Assembly: GCA_001897435.1 (NCBI GenBank)
Contig: MKSV01000008.1
Location: 62,001 to 126,000 of the forward strand
Origin: Acidobacteriales bacterium 59-55
GTDB lineage: Bacteria > Acidobacteriota > Terriglobia > Terriglobales > Acidobacteriaceae
Direction: 5' to 3'
DNA: 64,000 bases
The position numbers and the translations under genes are program-made. Shown in pieces: positions 44,401 through 52,588 of this stretch. The notes below the pieces were generated by a model that was given only the letters and a program-made list of their open reading frames with translations, searched no databases and was not told where the DNA came from. Position 1 is the first letter of the stretch. The number at the start of each line of letters is the position of its first letter.

Positions 44401-44840
44401 TCCCATTGATGACGAGCGGCAAGGTGGACCGGAAGCAGCTCGAACGGTTGGAGCTAACCTCTTATCCTGTTCCGTCGAATGGACACAGACGTCTATCCCT
44501 TCCACCAGGACACCTCGAATCTTGTGTGATGGAGATATGGCAAAAGGTCCTCAAGCTCGACGCTGTGGGACTTGATGACAACTTCTTTGATTTAGGTGGA
44601 CATTCCTTGTTGATGGTACAGGTGCACACCGCACTGACAGAGCGGCTCGGGCACCAATTTCCATTGATCAAATTGTTGGAGAATCCCACGATACGTCAGC
44701 TAGCCGGGTCTCTGTCGCCTGACGACGTTAATCCAAACGGCAAGCCGATTCTGCCCGAGGCTGACCGTGCAACATTGCAACGGAAGAGGCTCGATGAGAT
44801 GCGGAAGAACGCTGTTTCAATGAGGCCCGTTGCGTCATGA
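38415..44840 (+). CDS. FAAL-ACP-C-A(luciferase-like monooxygenase)-PCP loading/NRPS protein
   Basis: 2,141 aa. A fatty-acyl-AMP ligase (about 1-575; YTSGSTSTPKGVMVSHGN, LPLYHDMGLIGN) loads an ACP (Ser in LGLDSLMM, about 617). A condensation domain follows (about 680-1120; HHLLADLSS). The adenylation domain (from about 1150) is interrupted between motifs A4 (FDISMLELLWPL) and A5 (MYGPTETTIW) by an FMN-dependent luciferase-like monooxygenase (about 1387-1731; VWTPERHFHRFGGSYPNPS, IRAGSVVLPLHDPIRVAEEW). A PCP ends the protein (LGGHSLLM, about 2060). Specificity positions read D-I-L-Q-L-G-M-I-W plus the A10 Lys, a glycine code. The known relative is MtaG of myxothiazol, whose embedded oxygenase hydroxylates glycine. 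Predicted product: N-fatty-acyl-alpha-hydroxyglycyl-PCP. Start ATG is clear, but no strong Shine-Dalgarno. Confidence 0.92.
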   Translation: MMPTTISDLLSLRASEQPSAVAYSYLDNDGDEEASITYADLEQRSLGIAELLRIYANPGDRAVLIYPSGLEFLSAFFGCLYARVIAVPLHSPRPGKHNDRLASVISNADASLVLTTCDLLPKVRQAMQEHASGREFFIVTTDDLDLAQLVGARTEIIRQDDLAFLQYTSGSTSTPKGVMVSHGNLLANQRMIHDAFQGTRDSIVLGWLPLYHDMGLIGNVLQTLWMGARCILMSPASFLHRPTQWLEAISKYGATISGGPDFAYRLCAEKITGDLPSTINLSHWHVAFNGSEPIRPGTMERFAERFAPCGFRRNAFVPCYGLAEATLFVSGIRAGESTALYRFDAEKLRKNLAVQDGMLANNRVLAGSGTVAKGLRVKIVDPETSTQVDFGRVGEIWVNGASVARGYWRNQRATEEVFHARTASSDALFLRTGDLGFRMGDELFVTGRLKDLIIVRGQNHYPQDIESIAVASDWALTASIGAAFSIEHEGESRVVLVQEIPRQIGSSEEFGRLERAIRRAVGEQEGVALERVVLVKFGTIPRTTSGKVRRQACRELYLRGNLEQLNHTGERDDVCVIDSNADSAGAIRLRAMCKLAAEMAQIKPEYVDPTHSLLALGLDSLMMTNLRFQFEEHLALSLSLESMLSGKTLRELAAEAQEILPNPSNEGSKTLSPAHGAPEEFPLSMGQRAIWFLHLLAPESPAYNLFSASRIDRPFDISALRKAFQILTDRNSLLRSVIVNSDGGPIHRPLQGHEVDFTVAAGEEWNDKALHEYLQKEANRPFSPSEAPPFRVHVIRQGERGDVLLVTLHHLLADLSSISILLEDLRIAYTGLLSGSVSDYPARPHYSAFVASQARALEDDLWARQREFWLEYLRDAQVTLAAPFDRSSGSPGGSSGTVRFRIGEKLTARIKKTAALSNVSLYTFLMTAFQALLLRLTAQDDLLVGSVVSGRNDAAWANTVGYFVNQIVLRARWNANSTFLNLLSQTQQDVSKALEHQNYPFSALTDDFHTLYGSRGEPLTKVMFSLQSVARRKDRGLSSFLLGHDRNSLQLGEFELDALEVENEGAQFDLSLVISEGESELMGLLQYRSDLLERELVETLARQFERVLNIVTTDPSCTLEEIPLLLEDECVQVLERWNDTDVPYEADVTIEQLIERQANGSPNICAIRARDGELTYGELSAYSTRLAEFLRQKGINEETVVGLHCHRTKNLPIAMLATLKSGATFLPLDPALPRERITYMLEQTAAPIVLSDEADAWSSLSFNHQIEVVKVDDPSSWDLNGHPASGAALPLTSGIERLAYVIFTSGSTGKPKGVMVTHRNVINFFKGMDERFDCHLGDKFIALTSISFDISMLELLWPLTRGAVIELIPERGRRGASLLSVDRQTKKGPAFSLFYFADAQEQRGRERYRLLLEGAKFADRNGFSAVWTPERHFHRFGGSYPNPSLTSAALAAVTDRIAIRAGSVVLPLHDPIRVAEEWSTIDNLSGGRAGVAFASGWHVDDFVLAPDRYDNRREIMVAGIERLRRLWKGESVEAVNGRGTAIPIHLYPSPVQAELPIWITASGTSATFDLAGNLGANLLTHLLGQTLDEVAANVERYHEALQKNGFDPTTRQVTLMLHTYLGDDRDTVRERIRVPFREYLRTSLGLVEKLIASLNLPVDLKNLTPKDLDDLLDFAFNRYWETSGLFGTVESCKEIVDRISKTGVTEIACLIDFGVDTDLVLQSLPLLRSLMQESQPEATSRQRVSFELDHGPQTFLQCTPSMMKLLLAEGDDSLLGIVDTLLIGGEPLPGLLVDKVRERYNCRIFNMYGPTETTIWSTMQEMQTGEPPISVGRPIANTQCYILDRHDLLAPFGAIGELVIGGDGVARGYWGREDLTKERFISDRFRPREGARLYRTGDLARYLPNGCIEILGRTDNQVKIRGFRVELSEIELALAAHHNIRDVAVIKWGDGDDVRLAAFYVVAGDRAISVDDLRAYLRVALPEYMIPSIFMPIDKIPLMTSGKVDRKQLERLELTSYPVPSNGHRRLSLPPGHLESCVMEIWQKVLKLDAVGLDDNFFDLGGHSLLMVQVHTALTERLGHQFPLIKLLENPTIRQLAGSLSPDDVNPNGKPILPEADRATLQRKRLDEMRKNAVSMRPVAS

Positions 44841-47800
44841 CCACAGAAAACATACCGTCTCTGAGCGTCGCGATTGTTGGTATGGCCTGCCGATTCCCAG
44901 GCGCAGCGAACGTGCGTGAGTTCTGGCAGAACCTCCACAATGGATTCGATTCGATCAGCCATTTCACTGAAGATGAGATGCGATCTTTTGGAGTGAGACC
45001 CGACCGCTATCAGTCTCCAGAATTCGTCCGGGCCGCCCCGATCCTCACCGATTCCGACTGCTTCGATGCTAGCTTCTTCGGCTTTGCGCCGAAGGAAGCG
45101 GCTCTAATGGATCCGCAACATCGAGTCTTCCTTGAGTGCGCCTGGGAAGCTCTCGAATCGTCCGGATACAAGCCGGATCGAAGCCCCCAGCCTCTCGGCG
45201 TGTTCGCTGGGACAAGTCTAAGCAGTTATCTGCTATACAACCTCCTCCCGAACCTGAACGATCCACATGCGGCCGACAGTTTGCAGGCGATGATCGGCAA
45301 CGACAAGGATTTCCTGGCGACGCGTATCTCCTACAAACTCAATCTTCACGGACCGAGTATCGATGTACAGACGGGGTGCTCGACGTCTCTGGTGGCCGTT
45401 CATCTCGCCTGCCAAAGTCTCCTGAGCTACCAGTGCGACATGGCTCTCGCAGGAGGTGTGTCGATCCAGACTCCGCAAAGACGAGGTTACATGTTTCAGC
45501 CTGGAGGCCTGTGCTCCTCTGATGGGCGTTGTCGCGCATTCGATGCTTCCGCCGAGGGAACCGTATTTGGCAGCGGAGTAGGGATCGTCGTTCTCAGGCG
45601 CCTTGAGGATGCCATTGCAAACCGTGACCACATCGTTGCTGTTATTCGCGGTTCGGCAGTCAATAACGATGGTAGCGGAAAACTAGGATATACCGCCCCG
45701 GGCGTTTCGGGCCAGGCAGAGGTTATTCGCGCAGCGCAATCCCTCGCTGGGGTTGACGCGCGATCGGTCACCTATGTTGAGTGCCACGGTACCGCAACAC
45801 CTCTCGGGGATCCCGCTGAAGTCACAGCTCTAACCAACGCCTTCCGAGCGGTCACCGGTGACAACGGCTTTTGTGCCATAGGATCTGTGAAGACCAACAT
45901 TGGACATCTCGACGCGGCCGCCGGCGTCGCTGGTCTGATCAAGACTGCCCTCGCCCTGGAAAATGCAGAGCTGCCGCCGAGTCTGCACTTTGAAAACCCA
46001 AACCCTCAGATCGACTTTGCCTCGACGCCGTTTTACGTGAATTCGACTTTGAGAGACTGGCCGAATAGAAACGGGCCGCGCCGGGCAGGAGTGAGTTCTT
46101 TCGGCATCGGCGGCACTAACGCCCATGTTGTTCTTGAGGAGGCGAACACGAGCCAGTCAATTGAGTCGAGGCGATCCAAACACATCCTGTGCGTCTCCGC
46201 CAAGACGTCTCGCGCGCTTGAAGAAGTAACGACGCGAGTGGCAGCCTTCCTCGTTGAGAATCCCCATCTACATCCGGCCGACGTGGCATACACGTTACAA
46301 AATGGTCGAAACAGCTTTCGCCACCGGAGAGCAGTCATCTGCGCCAAACTCTCTGACGCGGCTCCGGCATTACGCGGCGACTCGCAAACCTGGAGGGTCA
46401 CTCAGGATACTGCTGGACGCACTCGCGAAGTCATCTTTATGTTTCCAGGAGGAGGCTCCCAATATCTCCAGATGGGAGCTGGTCTCTATACAACCGAGCC
46501 CGTCTTCCAGCGTTACGTCAATGAGTGTTCGAAGATCCTCACTCCGCGTCTCGGTTGCGATCTGCGTGCTCATCTTTTTCCCGAGATCCCATCTTCCGAA
46601 GCAACTGAGATCATGCGCGGGACAGAGATCGGCCTTCCCGCGTTGTTCACCATAGAGTATGCCCTGGCCCGCCTCTGGATGGAGTGGGGTCTACAGCCCG
46701 CTGCAATGATCGGTCACAGCCTCGGTGAATATACCGCAGCATGTCTATCGGGTGTTCTGAGCCTTGAGGATGCGCTCGGAATTGTCGCAGTCCGGGCGAA
46801 GCTCATGAGCCAAATTTCGCATGGAGCCATGCTGAGTGTGCCATTGACCGTGGCGGAGGTGAAGCCATATCTCTCGGCAGATCTCTCGATCGCTGCTGTG
46901 AACGGCCCGGCACAGACGGTAGTGTCAGGAACCGTTATGGCAATCGAAAACCTGGAGAGGCTCCTTAAGGGGGAAGAGGTCGAATCTCGGCGGCTACGGA
47001 TCTCTGTTTCAAGTCACTCCTCGCTGGTTGAACCGATTCTCCCGGAGTTCCAGGCCTTTGTATCAAACCTCAAAACGCATCCTCCAGAGATACCTTATAT
47101 CTCCAATCTGACCGGGGATTGGATCACGCCAGACCTCATAGACGACCAGCTGTATTGGGTAAAGCATCTTCGCCAGACTGTCCGCTTTCACGATGGCATG
47201 GAAGAACTGCTTCGCAAGCCTGACCGCATCTTCCTCGAAGTCGGGCCGGCGAATGCGCTTTCCACTTTGTCTCAAACGTTGACGACGAAGGATCGCGCCG
47301 TGATTGCAGTTTCGTCTATGAGACATCCTTACGATCAGGAAACAGATGACACGTTTCTTCACCGTGCCTCGGCTCGGCTCTGGGCGCACGGAGTGGTCGA
47401 TGATTGGTTGGCGCTCTACCACGAAGAACCACGGGCGCGAGTACCACTACCAACCTACGCATTCGAGCGGCAAAAGCATTGGATCGAACCGCCCTCCGAC
47501 GACCAGAGCTTAGAACGCCTACTGAATTTTAGGGCGCCGGAGATCAGTTCGTGGTTTTACTCTCCCGGCTGGAGAAGCGTTCCAATGTTGCCAGCAGAGA
47601 TCGAGATGACCGAAGCGACGCGCACGTGGCTCGTCTTCGCACAGGAGCACCCGATTTGTACCGCATTGGTCGACAAGTTGAGAGAGTCGGGATGCAAAGT
47701 CTTCGTTATCGGGGATAGCTCGCGACGGGATTACAAAATCCAAGTCGATTTTAGGATCGATCCACTCGATCAAAACGATTATTCCAGGGTATTTGCCGAA

Positions 47801-49468
47801 GTCGCGGATCGCGCTTTAGATGGGATATCCATTCTGCATATGTGGAACTTAGTTTCAGACTTCGACTCATTTACAGATGCCGAAAAACTAGAACATGTCA
47901 CAACATACGGTGTACTCAGTCTCAGCCGGCTGTTGCGCTCTTTCCTCGAAACCGACAGTGGGGCCCAACTCGATATCTCGGTTGTTTCGGATCGGGTCTT
48001 TGAGGTGGACGATGCGGACTGGGCGATATCGGAGAAATCCTTGTTAATCGGTCCCTGCCGCGTGATCCCGCAGGAAAATCCTGGAGTCCGTTGCCGTTTG
48101 ATCGACGTTGGCAATCGATCCCGCAATCAGCTCTCGCTTCTCTCGGCAAGGATCTGGGATGAGTTGTTTACGGCGGACCCCGTTCCAGTCGTAGCCCTCC
48201 GTGGAACTCACCGCTGGTCTCCCCACTATCCCGCCTTGCACTTACCTCAGGCTGGAACTTCGCCTTTGCTCCGGGAGAACGGGGTCTATCTTATCTGGGG
48301 AGGTACAGGAGAGATAGGGCTGGAGATTGCCCGAAGTCTCCATGAGAACGCCAAAGCCCGCATAGCGATTGTCGCTCGGCATAGCCTTCCTCTCCTCTCA
48401 GAAGCGGATCAGGTCCTAGATTCAGAGATAGAGAAAACACTGACTCCGCAGCTCCGTGCTCTCAACCAACTGAAGCACGAGGGCGGCGAGATTCTCACTC
48501 TCCGAGGCGATATCGTAAGCGAAGAGTCGGTGCGACGGGTCACTCGCGACGTTCTCGATAAATTTGGTGTTATTCACGGGGTATTTCACCTTGCGGGAGC
48601 GACTGGCCAAAGCGTCGTTCACCTCGCCGCCGATGCAGACAAAGAGCAAGTGAATGCAATCACCGAAGCGAAGGTCTACGGAATTCGGAACATCGAGCGC
48701 GCGATGGGAGACTGCGACCTTGACTTCGTTGTGCAGTTTTCATCGACCGCCGCGGTATTAGGTGGAGTCGGACTCTCGACCTACGCCGCAGCGAATGCCG
48801 CCGCCGAATCGGCAGCCAACGTCCACCGGAGTATCTCGTCCAGGACGAAATGGATCAGCGTGGCATGGGACGCATGGCTCACATCACGCTATGACTCACC
48901 TACCGGATTACCGCAGGCGCTTCGAGAGTATGCAGTAAAGCCTGGCGACGCAATGAAAGCTCTAATCCTCCTGTTGCAGAGCGCAGCGGATGGCTCCTTT
49001 GTTGTCTCAACCGGAAACATGGAGGCGAGGTATCGACGATCGATCGACCCCGCTCCCGCTGCAAAGAAATCACAACTCAACCCGAGCGATCATGCTCTTA
49101 ACGAGGATCTCACCCAGGATTCAGGTCAGCAATATGTGCCTCCCGCAAGTGAACTGGAAGAATCAATTGCCCTTGCATGGCAGGAGCATCTCGGCGTTGC
49201 TAGAGTGGGCCGGGACGACAAATTCTTCGAGCTCGGTGGGAACTCCCTCCTGGCTCTAAGAATCGTCTCCCGGCTCCGAAAGACGCTTGGAATGGAGATC
49301 CCAATCGTCGCGATCTTCGAGGGTGTGAGTGTTAGAGGCATGGCCGAAATTCTCTCTTCGCAAGGCAATAGAGGTGAACAGCTTGGACAGAGCCGTGACA
49401 GGGGCTCGGCCCGCAGGCACAGGCAAGAACAGAAAAGTGATGAAGACGTCCTTGTGCCTGGGGTGTAA
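44837..49468 (+). CDS. Type I PKS module KS-AT-KR-ACP
   Basis: 1,543 aa, overlapping the NRPS stop (ATGA), so it should accept the glycyl chain. KS (about 8-430): active Cys in VQTGCSTSLVAVH (about 181), His in VECHGTATPLGD and KTNIGHLDAAAG. AT (about 530-870): GHSLGEYTAA, but the specificity motif is VSSH (SVSSHSSLVEPI) instead of HAFH. A KR structural part follows (about 900-1130), then the KR with GGTGEIG and the Ser/Tyr pair in QFSSTAAVLGGVGLSTYAAA. ACP: LGGNSLLALRI (about 1469). No DH or ER, so a beta-hydroxy extension is expected. The AT motif leaves the extender unit uncertain. Confidence 0.93.
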   Translation: MTTENIPSLSVAIVGMACRFPGAANVREFWQNLHNGFDSISHFTEDEMRSFGVRPDRYQSPEFVRAAPILTDSDCFDASFFGFAPKEAALMDPQHRVFLECAWEALESSGYKPDRSPQPLGVFAGTSLSSYLLYNLLPNLNDPHAADSLQAMIGNDKDFLATRISYKLNLHGPSIDVQTGCSTSLVAVHLACQSLLSYQCDMALAGGVSIQTPQRRGYMFQPGGLCSSDGRCRAFDASAEGTVFGSGVGIVVLRRLEDAIANRDHIVAVIRGSAVNNDGSGKLGYTAPGVSGQAEVIRAAQSLAGVDARSVTYVECHGTATPLGDPAEVTALTNAFRAVTGDNGFCAIGSVKTNIGHLDAAAGVAGLIKTALALENAELPPSLHFENPNPQIDFASTPFYVNSTLRDWPNRNGPRRAGVSSFGIGGTNAHVVLEEANTSQSIESRRSKHILCVSAKTSRALEEVTTRVAAFLVENPHLHPADVAYTLQNGRNSFRHRRAVICAKLSDAAPALRGDSQTWRVTQDTAGRTREVIFMFPGGGSQYLQMGAGLYTTEPVFQRYVNECSKILTPRLGCDLRAHLFPEIPSSEATEIMRGTEIGLPALFTIEYALARLWMEWGLQPAAMIGHSLGEYTAACLSGVLSLEDALGIVAVRAKLMSQISHGAMLSVPLTVAEVKPYLSADLSIAAVNGPAQTVVSGTVMAIENLERLLKGEEVESRRLRISVSSHSSLVEPILPEFQAFVSNLKTHPPEIPYISNLTGDWITPDLIDDQLYWVKHLRQTVRFHDGMEELLRKPDRIFLEVGPANALSTLSQTLTTKDRAVIAVSSMRHPYDQETDDTFLHRASARLWAHGVVDDWLALYHEEPRARVPLPTYAFERQKHWIEPPSDDQSLERLLNFRAPEISSWFYSPGWRSVPMLPAEIEMTEATRTWLVFAQEHPICTALVDKLRESGCKVFVIGDSSRRDYKIQVDFRIDPLDQNDYSRVFAEVADRALDGISILHMWNLVSDFDSFTDAEKLEHVTTYGVLSLSRLLRSFLETDSGAQLDISVVSDRVFEVDDADWAISEKSLLIGPCRVIPQENPGVRCRLIDVGNRSRNQLSLLSARIWDELFTADPVPVVALRGTHRWSPHYPALHLPQAGTSPLLRENGVYLIWGGTGEIGLEIARSLHENAKARIAIVARHSLPLLSEADQVLDSEIEKTLTPQLRALNQLKHEGGEILTLRGDIVSEESVRRVTRDVLDKFGVIHGVFHLAGATGQSVVHLAADADKEQVNAITEAKVYGIRNIERAMGDCDLDFVVQFSSTAAVLGGVGLSTYAAANAAAESAANVHRSISSRTKWISVAWDAWLTSRYDSPTGLPQALREYAVKPGDAMKALILLLQSAADGSFVVSTGNMEARYRRSIDPAPAAKKSQLNPSDHALNEDLTQDSGQQYVPPASELEESIALAWQEHLGVARVGRDDKFFELGGNSLLALRIVSRLRKTLGMEIPIVAIFEGVSVRGMAEILSSQGNRGEQLGQSRDRGSARRHRQEQKSDEDVLVPGV

Positions 49469-49507
49469 ACCGGTCTATCAGTACTTCGTTCTCTGAGGAA
49501 CTATTCT

Positions 49508-52500
49508 ATGACGGACATAGCGGTTATCGGGATGGCTGCAAGGCTCCCGGGAGCTTCGAACATCGCTGCCTTTTGGAATAATCTCTGCGAGGGGAAAGAC
49601 GCCATCCGAGACCTCTCCGAGGAAGACCTCCTCGCATCTGACGTTCATCCTTCGGTTTGGAAACGTGAAAACTATGTCCGCAAAGCCGCGTTCCCTGAAG
49701 ACGTAGAGTTATTCGATGCGCATTTCTTTGGCTTCACTCCCAGCGAAGCGGCGATCATCGACCCCCAGCATCGCCTTCTGCTCGAATGCGCCTATGAAGC
49801 ACTAGAAGATGCAGGACAGGATCCGAATCGACATCCAGGGCAGGTCTCCGTCTTTGCCGGGTGCTCTTTGAACACTTATCTGATATCCCATCTGATGAGT
49901 ATTCCCGATTTGCTCCGACAGATCGACATGGTACAGCTGAATCTAGCCAGCAGCCCGGACTTTTTGGCAACTCGCATCTCATACAAGCTCGGCCTCAAGG
50001 GTATGAGTCACACAGTGCAATGCGCATGCTCCACATCGCTCGTCGCTGTTCACCTGGCTTGTCAAAGCCTTTTATCCGGGGAGTCCGACATGGCTCTCGC
50101 AGGAGGGGCGGCCCTGAACTTCCATCTTCGGTACGGCTATCCCCATTTTTCAGGGGGGATGTTCTCGGCGACGGGCACCTGCCGCGCATTCGATGTCGAG
50201 GCGGACGGCACCGTGTTTGGAAATGGAGCCGGTATGGTCGTCCTTAAACGCTATGAGGACGCTGCGCGAAATCGGGACCAAATCTACGCCGTCATCAAGG
50301 GTTCAGCGGTCAATAATGACGGGGCCGCCAAGGTTGGATACACCGCGCCCAGCGTCGAGGGTCAAGCTCTCGCAATTGCCGAAGCGATGGCAAACGCGAA
50401 TATCTCTCCCGAAGAGATTGGTTATGTCGAGGCTCATGGAACTGGAACTCCACTGGGAGATCCCATCGAGATTGCGGCGCTAGCACGCGCCTATCGAACT
50501 CATCGGGCTAACGGCCACCGATGTCTAATTGGCTCGGTAAAGACCAACATCGGCCACCTCGATTGTGCAGCGGGAATATCGGGATTTATCAAGACAGCGC
50601 TGATTTTGAGACACGGGCTGATTCCACCTAGCCTGCATTACACAAAGCCGAATCCACACATCGACTTTAGCGGAACTCCGTTTCACGTCAACACTGAGCT
50701 ACGGGAATGGCCGACCACTCATTGCAGGAGGGCGGCGAGTGTCAGCGCCTTCGGTGTAGGTGGAACCAATGCCCATGTGGTTCTTGAGGCGGTAGCCTCA
50801 GAAAACTTTCACCGAAAGGATAACGCTCTCCATCTTCTCATCCATTCTGCTGCTTCGGAGACAGCTCTGGACCGGATAGTCCCCGCGATGAGCGCTCATC
50901 TTCTAGCTCAGCCGCACGTGGCCCTCGCAGACGCAGCGTTCACGCTCGCTACGGGGCGAAGACAACTCGCGTGGCGTCATGCCCAGGTCATAGCCTCAAC
51001 TAACAGCGGCTCCATGACTGACGTTGTGGCTGCTCACCGCTCGCCTGTGAGCATTTCAACTGCTCCTCCCCCGGTCATCCTGATGTTTCCAGGCCAGGGA
51101 TCGCAAACACTCCACATGGGACATGAGATTTACCGAGCAGAACCGGTCTTCCGGGAAACATTCGATGCCTGCCTCGATCTGTTATCCCGGTTTATGAGTC
51201 GGGATCCCCGTTCTCTCATGCACACGAACACAACGGGGGAAGCAGACAAGCTCCTCGACCAGACTGAATACGCGCAGCCTCTGCTCTTCGCATTTGAATA
51301 TGCGTTAGCCCAGTTGCTGATCAACTGGGGTGTCAAACCAGAGCTGATGATTGGCCACAGCCTCGGCGAATACGTCGCAGCTTCGATTGGGGGAACACTG
51401 AATCTGGAAGAGGCGCTCCAGCTGATCACTATTCGGGGACAACTGATGCAATCCACGGAACGAGGTGCCATGCTCAGCGCGCCGTTAGCGGAGACCGAGG
51501 CCATGTCGTTCACCAGCGATGCCATCTCTTTGGCTGCTGTAAACGGGCCTTCGCAGAGCGTGTTTTCAGGATCAGAGATTGCAATTGACAGCCTCCATCG
51601 TCGACTTGAGGCTGATGGCATCCATTGCAGGCAACTCGCGGTTTCGAGAGCCTTCCACTCCCCGCTGATGGACCCGATTCTCGACGCCTTTCACGAATGC
51701 CTCATGGGCATCACCCTTTCCCCTCCGCGCATTTCGTGGATGTCGAACCTTACAGGAACTCTGATCACAGCGGCCCAGGCCGTCGATCCCGCCTATTGGG
51801 TAAATCACCTTCGAAACACCGTGCGTTTCCACGAAAACATGAGAGAGGCTCATGCACAATCAGATGCTATCTTTCTCGAAGTCGGACCGCAGCGAGTTCT
51901 ACAGCAGCTCGCAAACCGGTTTCCACTCGCCTCGAAAAATCAGGTCGCTCTCTCCTCAACGGCAAGTGAAAAGACCGAGTATGCGTCACTTCTGTCGACG
52001 CTAGGGTCGCTCTGGGTATGTGGAGTAACAATTGACTGGAATTCGGTCTATGCCAGAAAAGATGTACGTCGTATCTCGCTTCCTACCTACCCGTTTGAGC
52101 GGCAACGATGCTGGCTGGAGCGTACAACATCGGCTGAATCGGAATCCGCCGCCTCCGTTCAACAGTCTGCGATCGTTGATGGCTCGAACACCACCGCATC
52201 ACTTCCAATTACCGTCCACACTCGCCCACGTCTCTCGACGCCCTTCGTTGGGCCCTCGACTCTGACGCAGATTCGCCTCGTATCGATTCTTGAACCTGTG
52301 TTCGGCATTCGGCCTCTTGGAATCCGCGACAACTTCTTCGCGCTCGGAGCAGACTCGTTAATGGCTGCGTCCGTCGCATCTCAGCTGAAGGAACACTACG
52401 GAATCCAGCTAGAAGTTGTACATCTGTATGAGGCCCTCGATATAGCCAGTCTTGCCGTCACCATAGATGAGATGGTTGCGGAGGCTCACCACGGTACCGC

Positions 52501-52549
52501 CACTTCCGACGCGCCCCTCCTAATTGCAGGTTCTTCACGAGAGTCATAG
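49508..52549 (+). CDS. Type I PKS module KS-AT-ACP (non-reducing)
   Basis: 1,013 aa. KS (about 2-425) with Cys in VQCACSTSLVAVH (about 177), VEAHGTGTPLGD and KTNIGHLDCAAG. AT (about 520-840) with GHSLGEYVAAS and RAFHSPLMDPIL, the malonyl-type motif. ACP with ALGADSLMAAS (about 950). There is no room for KR, DH or ER domains, so it should add a malonyl unit and leave a beta-keto group. GAGGAAC precedes the start; 39 bases separate it from the previous module. No docking domain is obvious. Confidence 0.93.
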   Translation: MTDIAVIGMAARLPGASNIAAFWNNLCEGKDAIRDLSEEDLLASDVHPSVWKRENYVRKAAFPEDVELFDAHFFGFTPSEAAIIDPQHRLLLECAYEALEDAGQDPNRHPGQVSVFAGCSLNTYLISHLMSIPDLLRQIDMVQLNLASSPDFLATRISYKLGLKGMSHTVQCACSTSLVAVHLACQSLLSGESDMALAGGAALNFHLRYGYPHFSGGMFSATGTCRAFDVEADGTVFGNGAGMVVLKRYEDAARNRDQIYAVIKGSAVNNDGAAKVGYTAPSVEGQALAIAEAMANANISPEEIGYVEAHGTGTPLGDPIEIAALARAYRTHRANGHRCLIGSVKTNIGHLDCAAGISGFIKTALILRHGLIPPSLHYTKPNPHIDFSGTPFHVNTELREWPTTHCRRAASVSAFGVGGTNAHVVLEAVASENFHRKDNALHLLIHSAASETALDRIVPAMSAHLLAQPHVALADAAFTLATGRRQLAWRHAQVIASTNSGSMTDVVAAHRSPVSISTAPPPVILMFPGQGSQTLHMGHEIYRAEPVFRETFDACLDLLSRFMSRDPRSLMHTNTTGEADKLLDQTEYAQPLLFAFEYALAQLLINWGVKPELMIGHSLGEYVAASIGGTLNLEEALQLITIRGQLMQSTERGAMLSAPLAETEAMSFTSDAISLAAVNGPSQSVFSGSEIAIDSLHRRLEADGIHCRQLAVSRAFHSPLMDPILDAFHECLMGITLSPPRISWMSNLTGTLITAAQAVDPAYWVNHLRNTVRFHENMREAHAQSDAIFLEVGPQRVLQQLANRFPLASKNQVALSSTASEKTEYASLLSTLGSLWVCGVTIDWNSVYARKDVRRISLPTYPFERQRCWLERTTSAESESAASVQQSAIVDGSNTTASLPITVHTRPRLSTPFVGPSTLTQIRLVSILEPVFGIRPLGIRDNFFALGADSLMAASVASQLKEHYGIQLEVVHLYEALDIASLAVTIDEMVAEAHHGTATSDAPLLIAGSSRES

Positions 52550-52588
52550 AACAGTCTTCGATCTTTTCCAGTCACAGCCACATCCCCA

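Noticed and set aside
47510-48230. Possible dehydratase domain in the first PKS module
   Set aside because: The segment between AT and KR fits the KR structural subdomain; no HxxxGxxxxP-type dehydratase motif was found.
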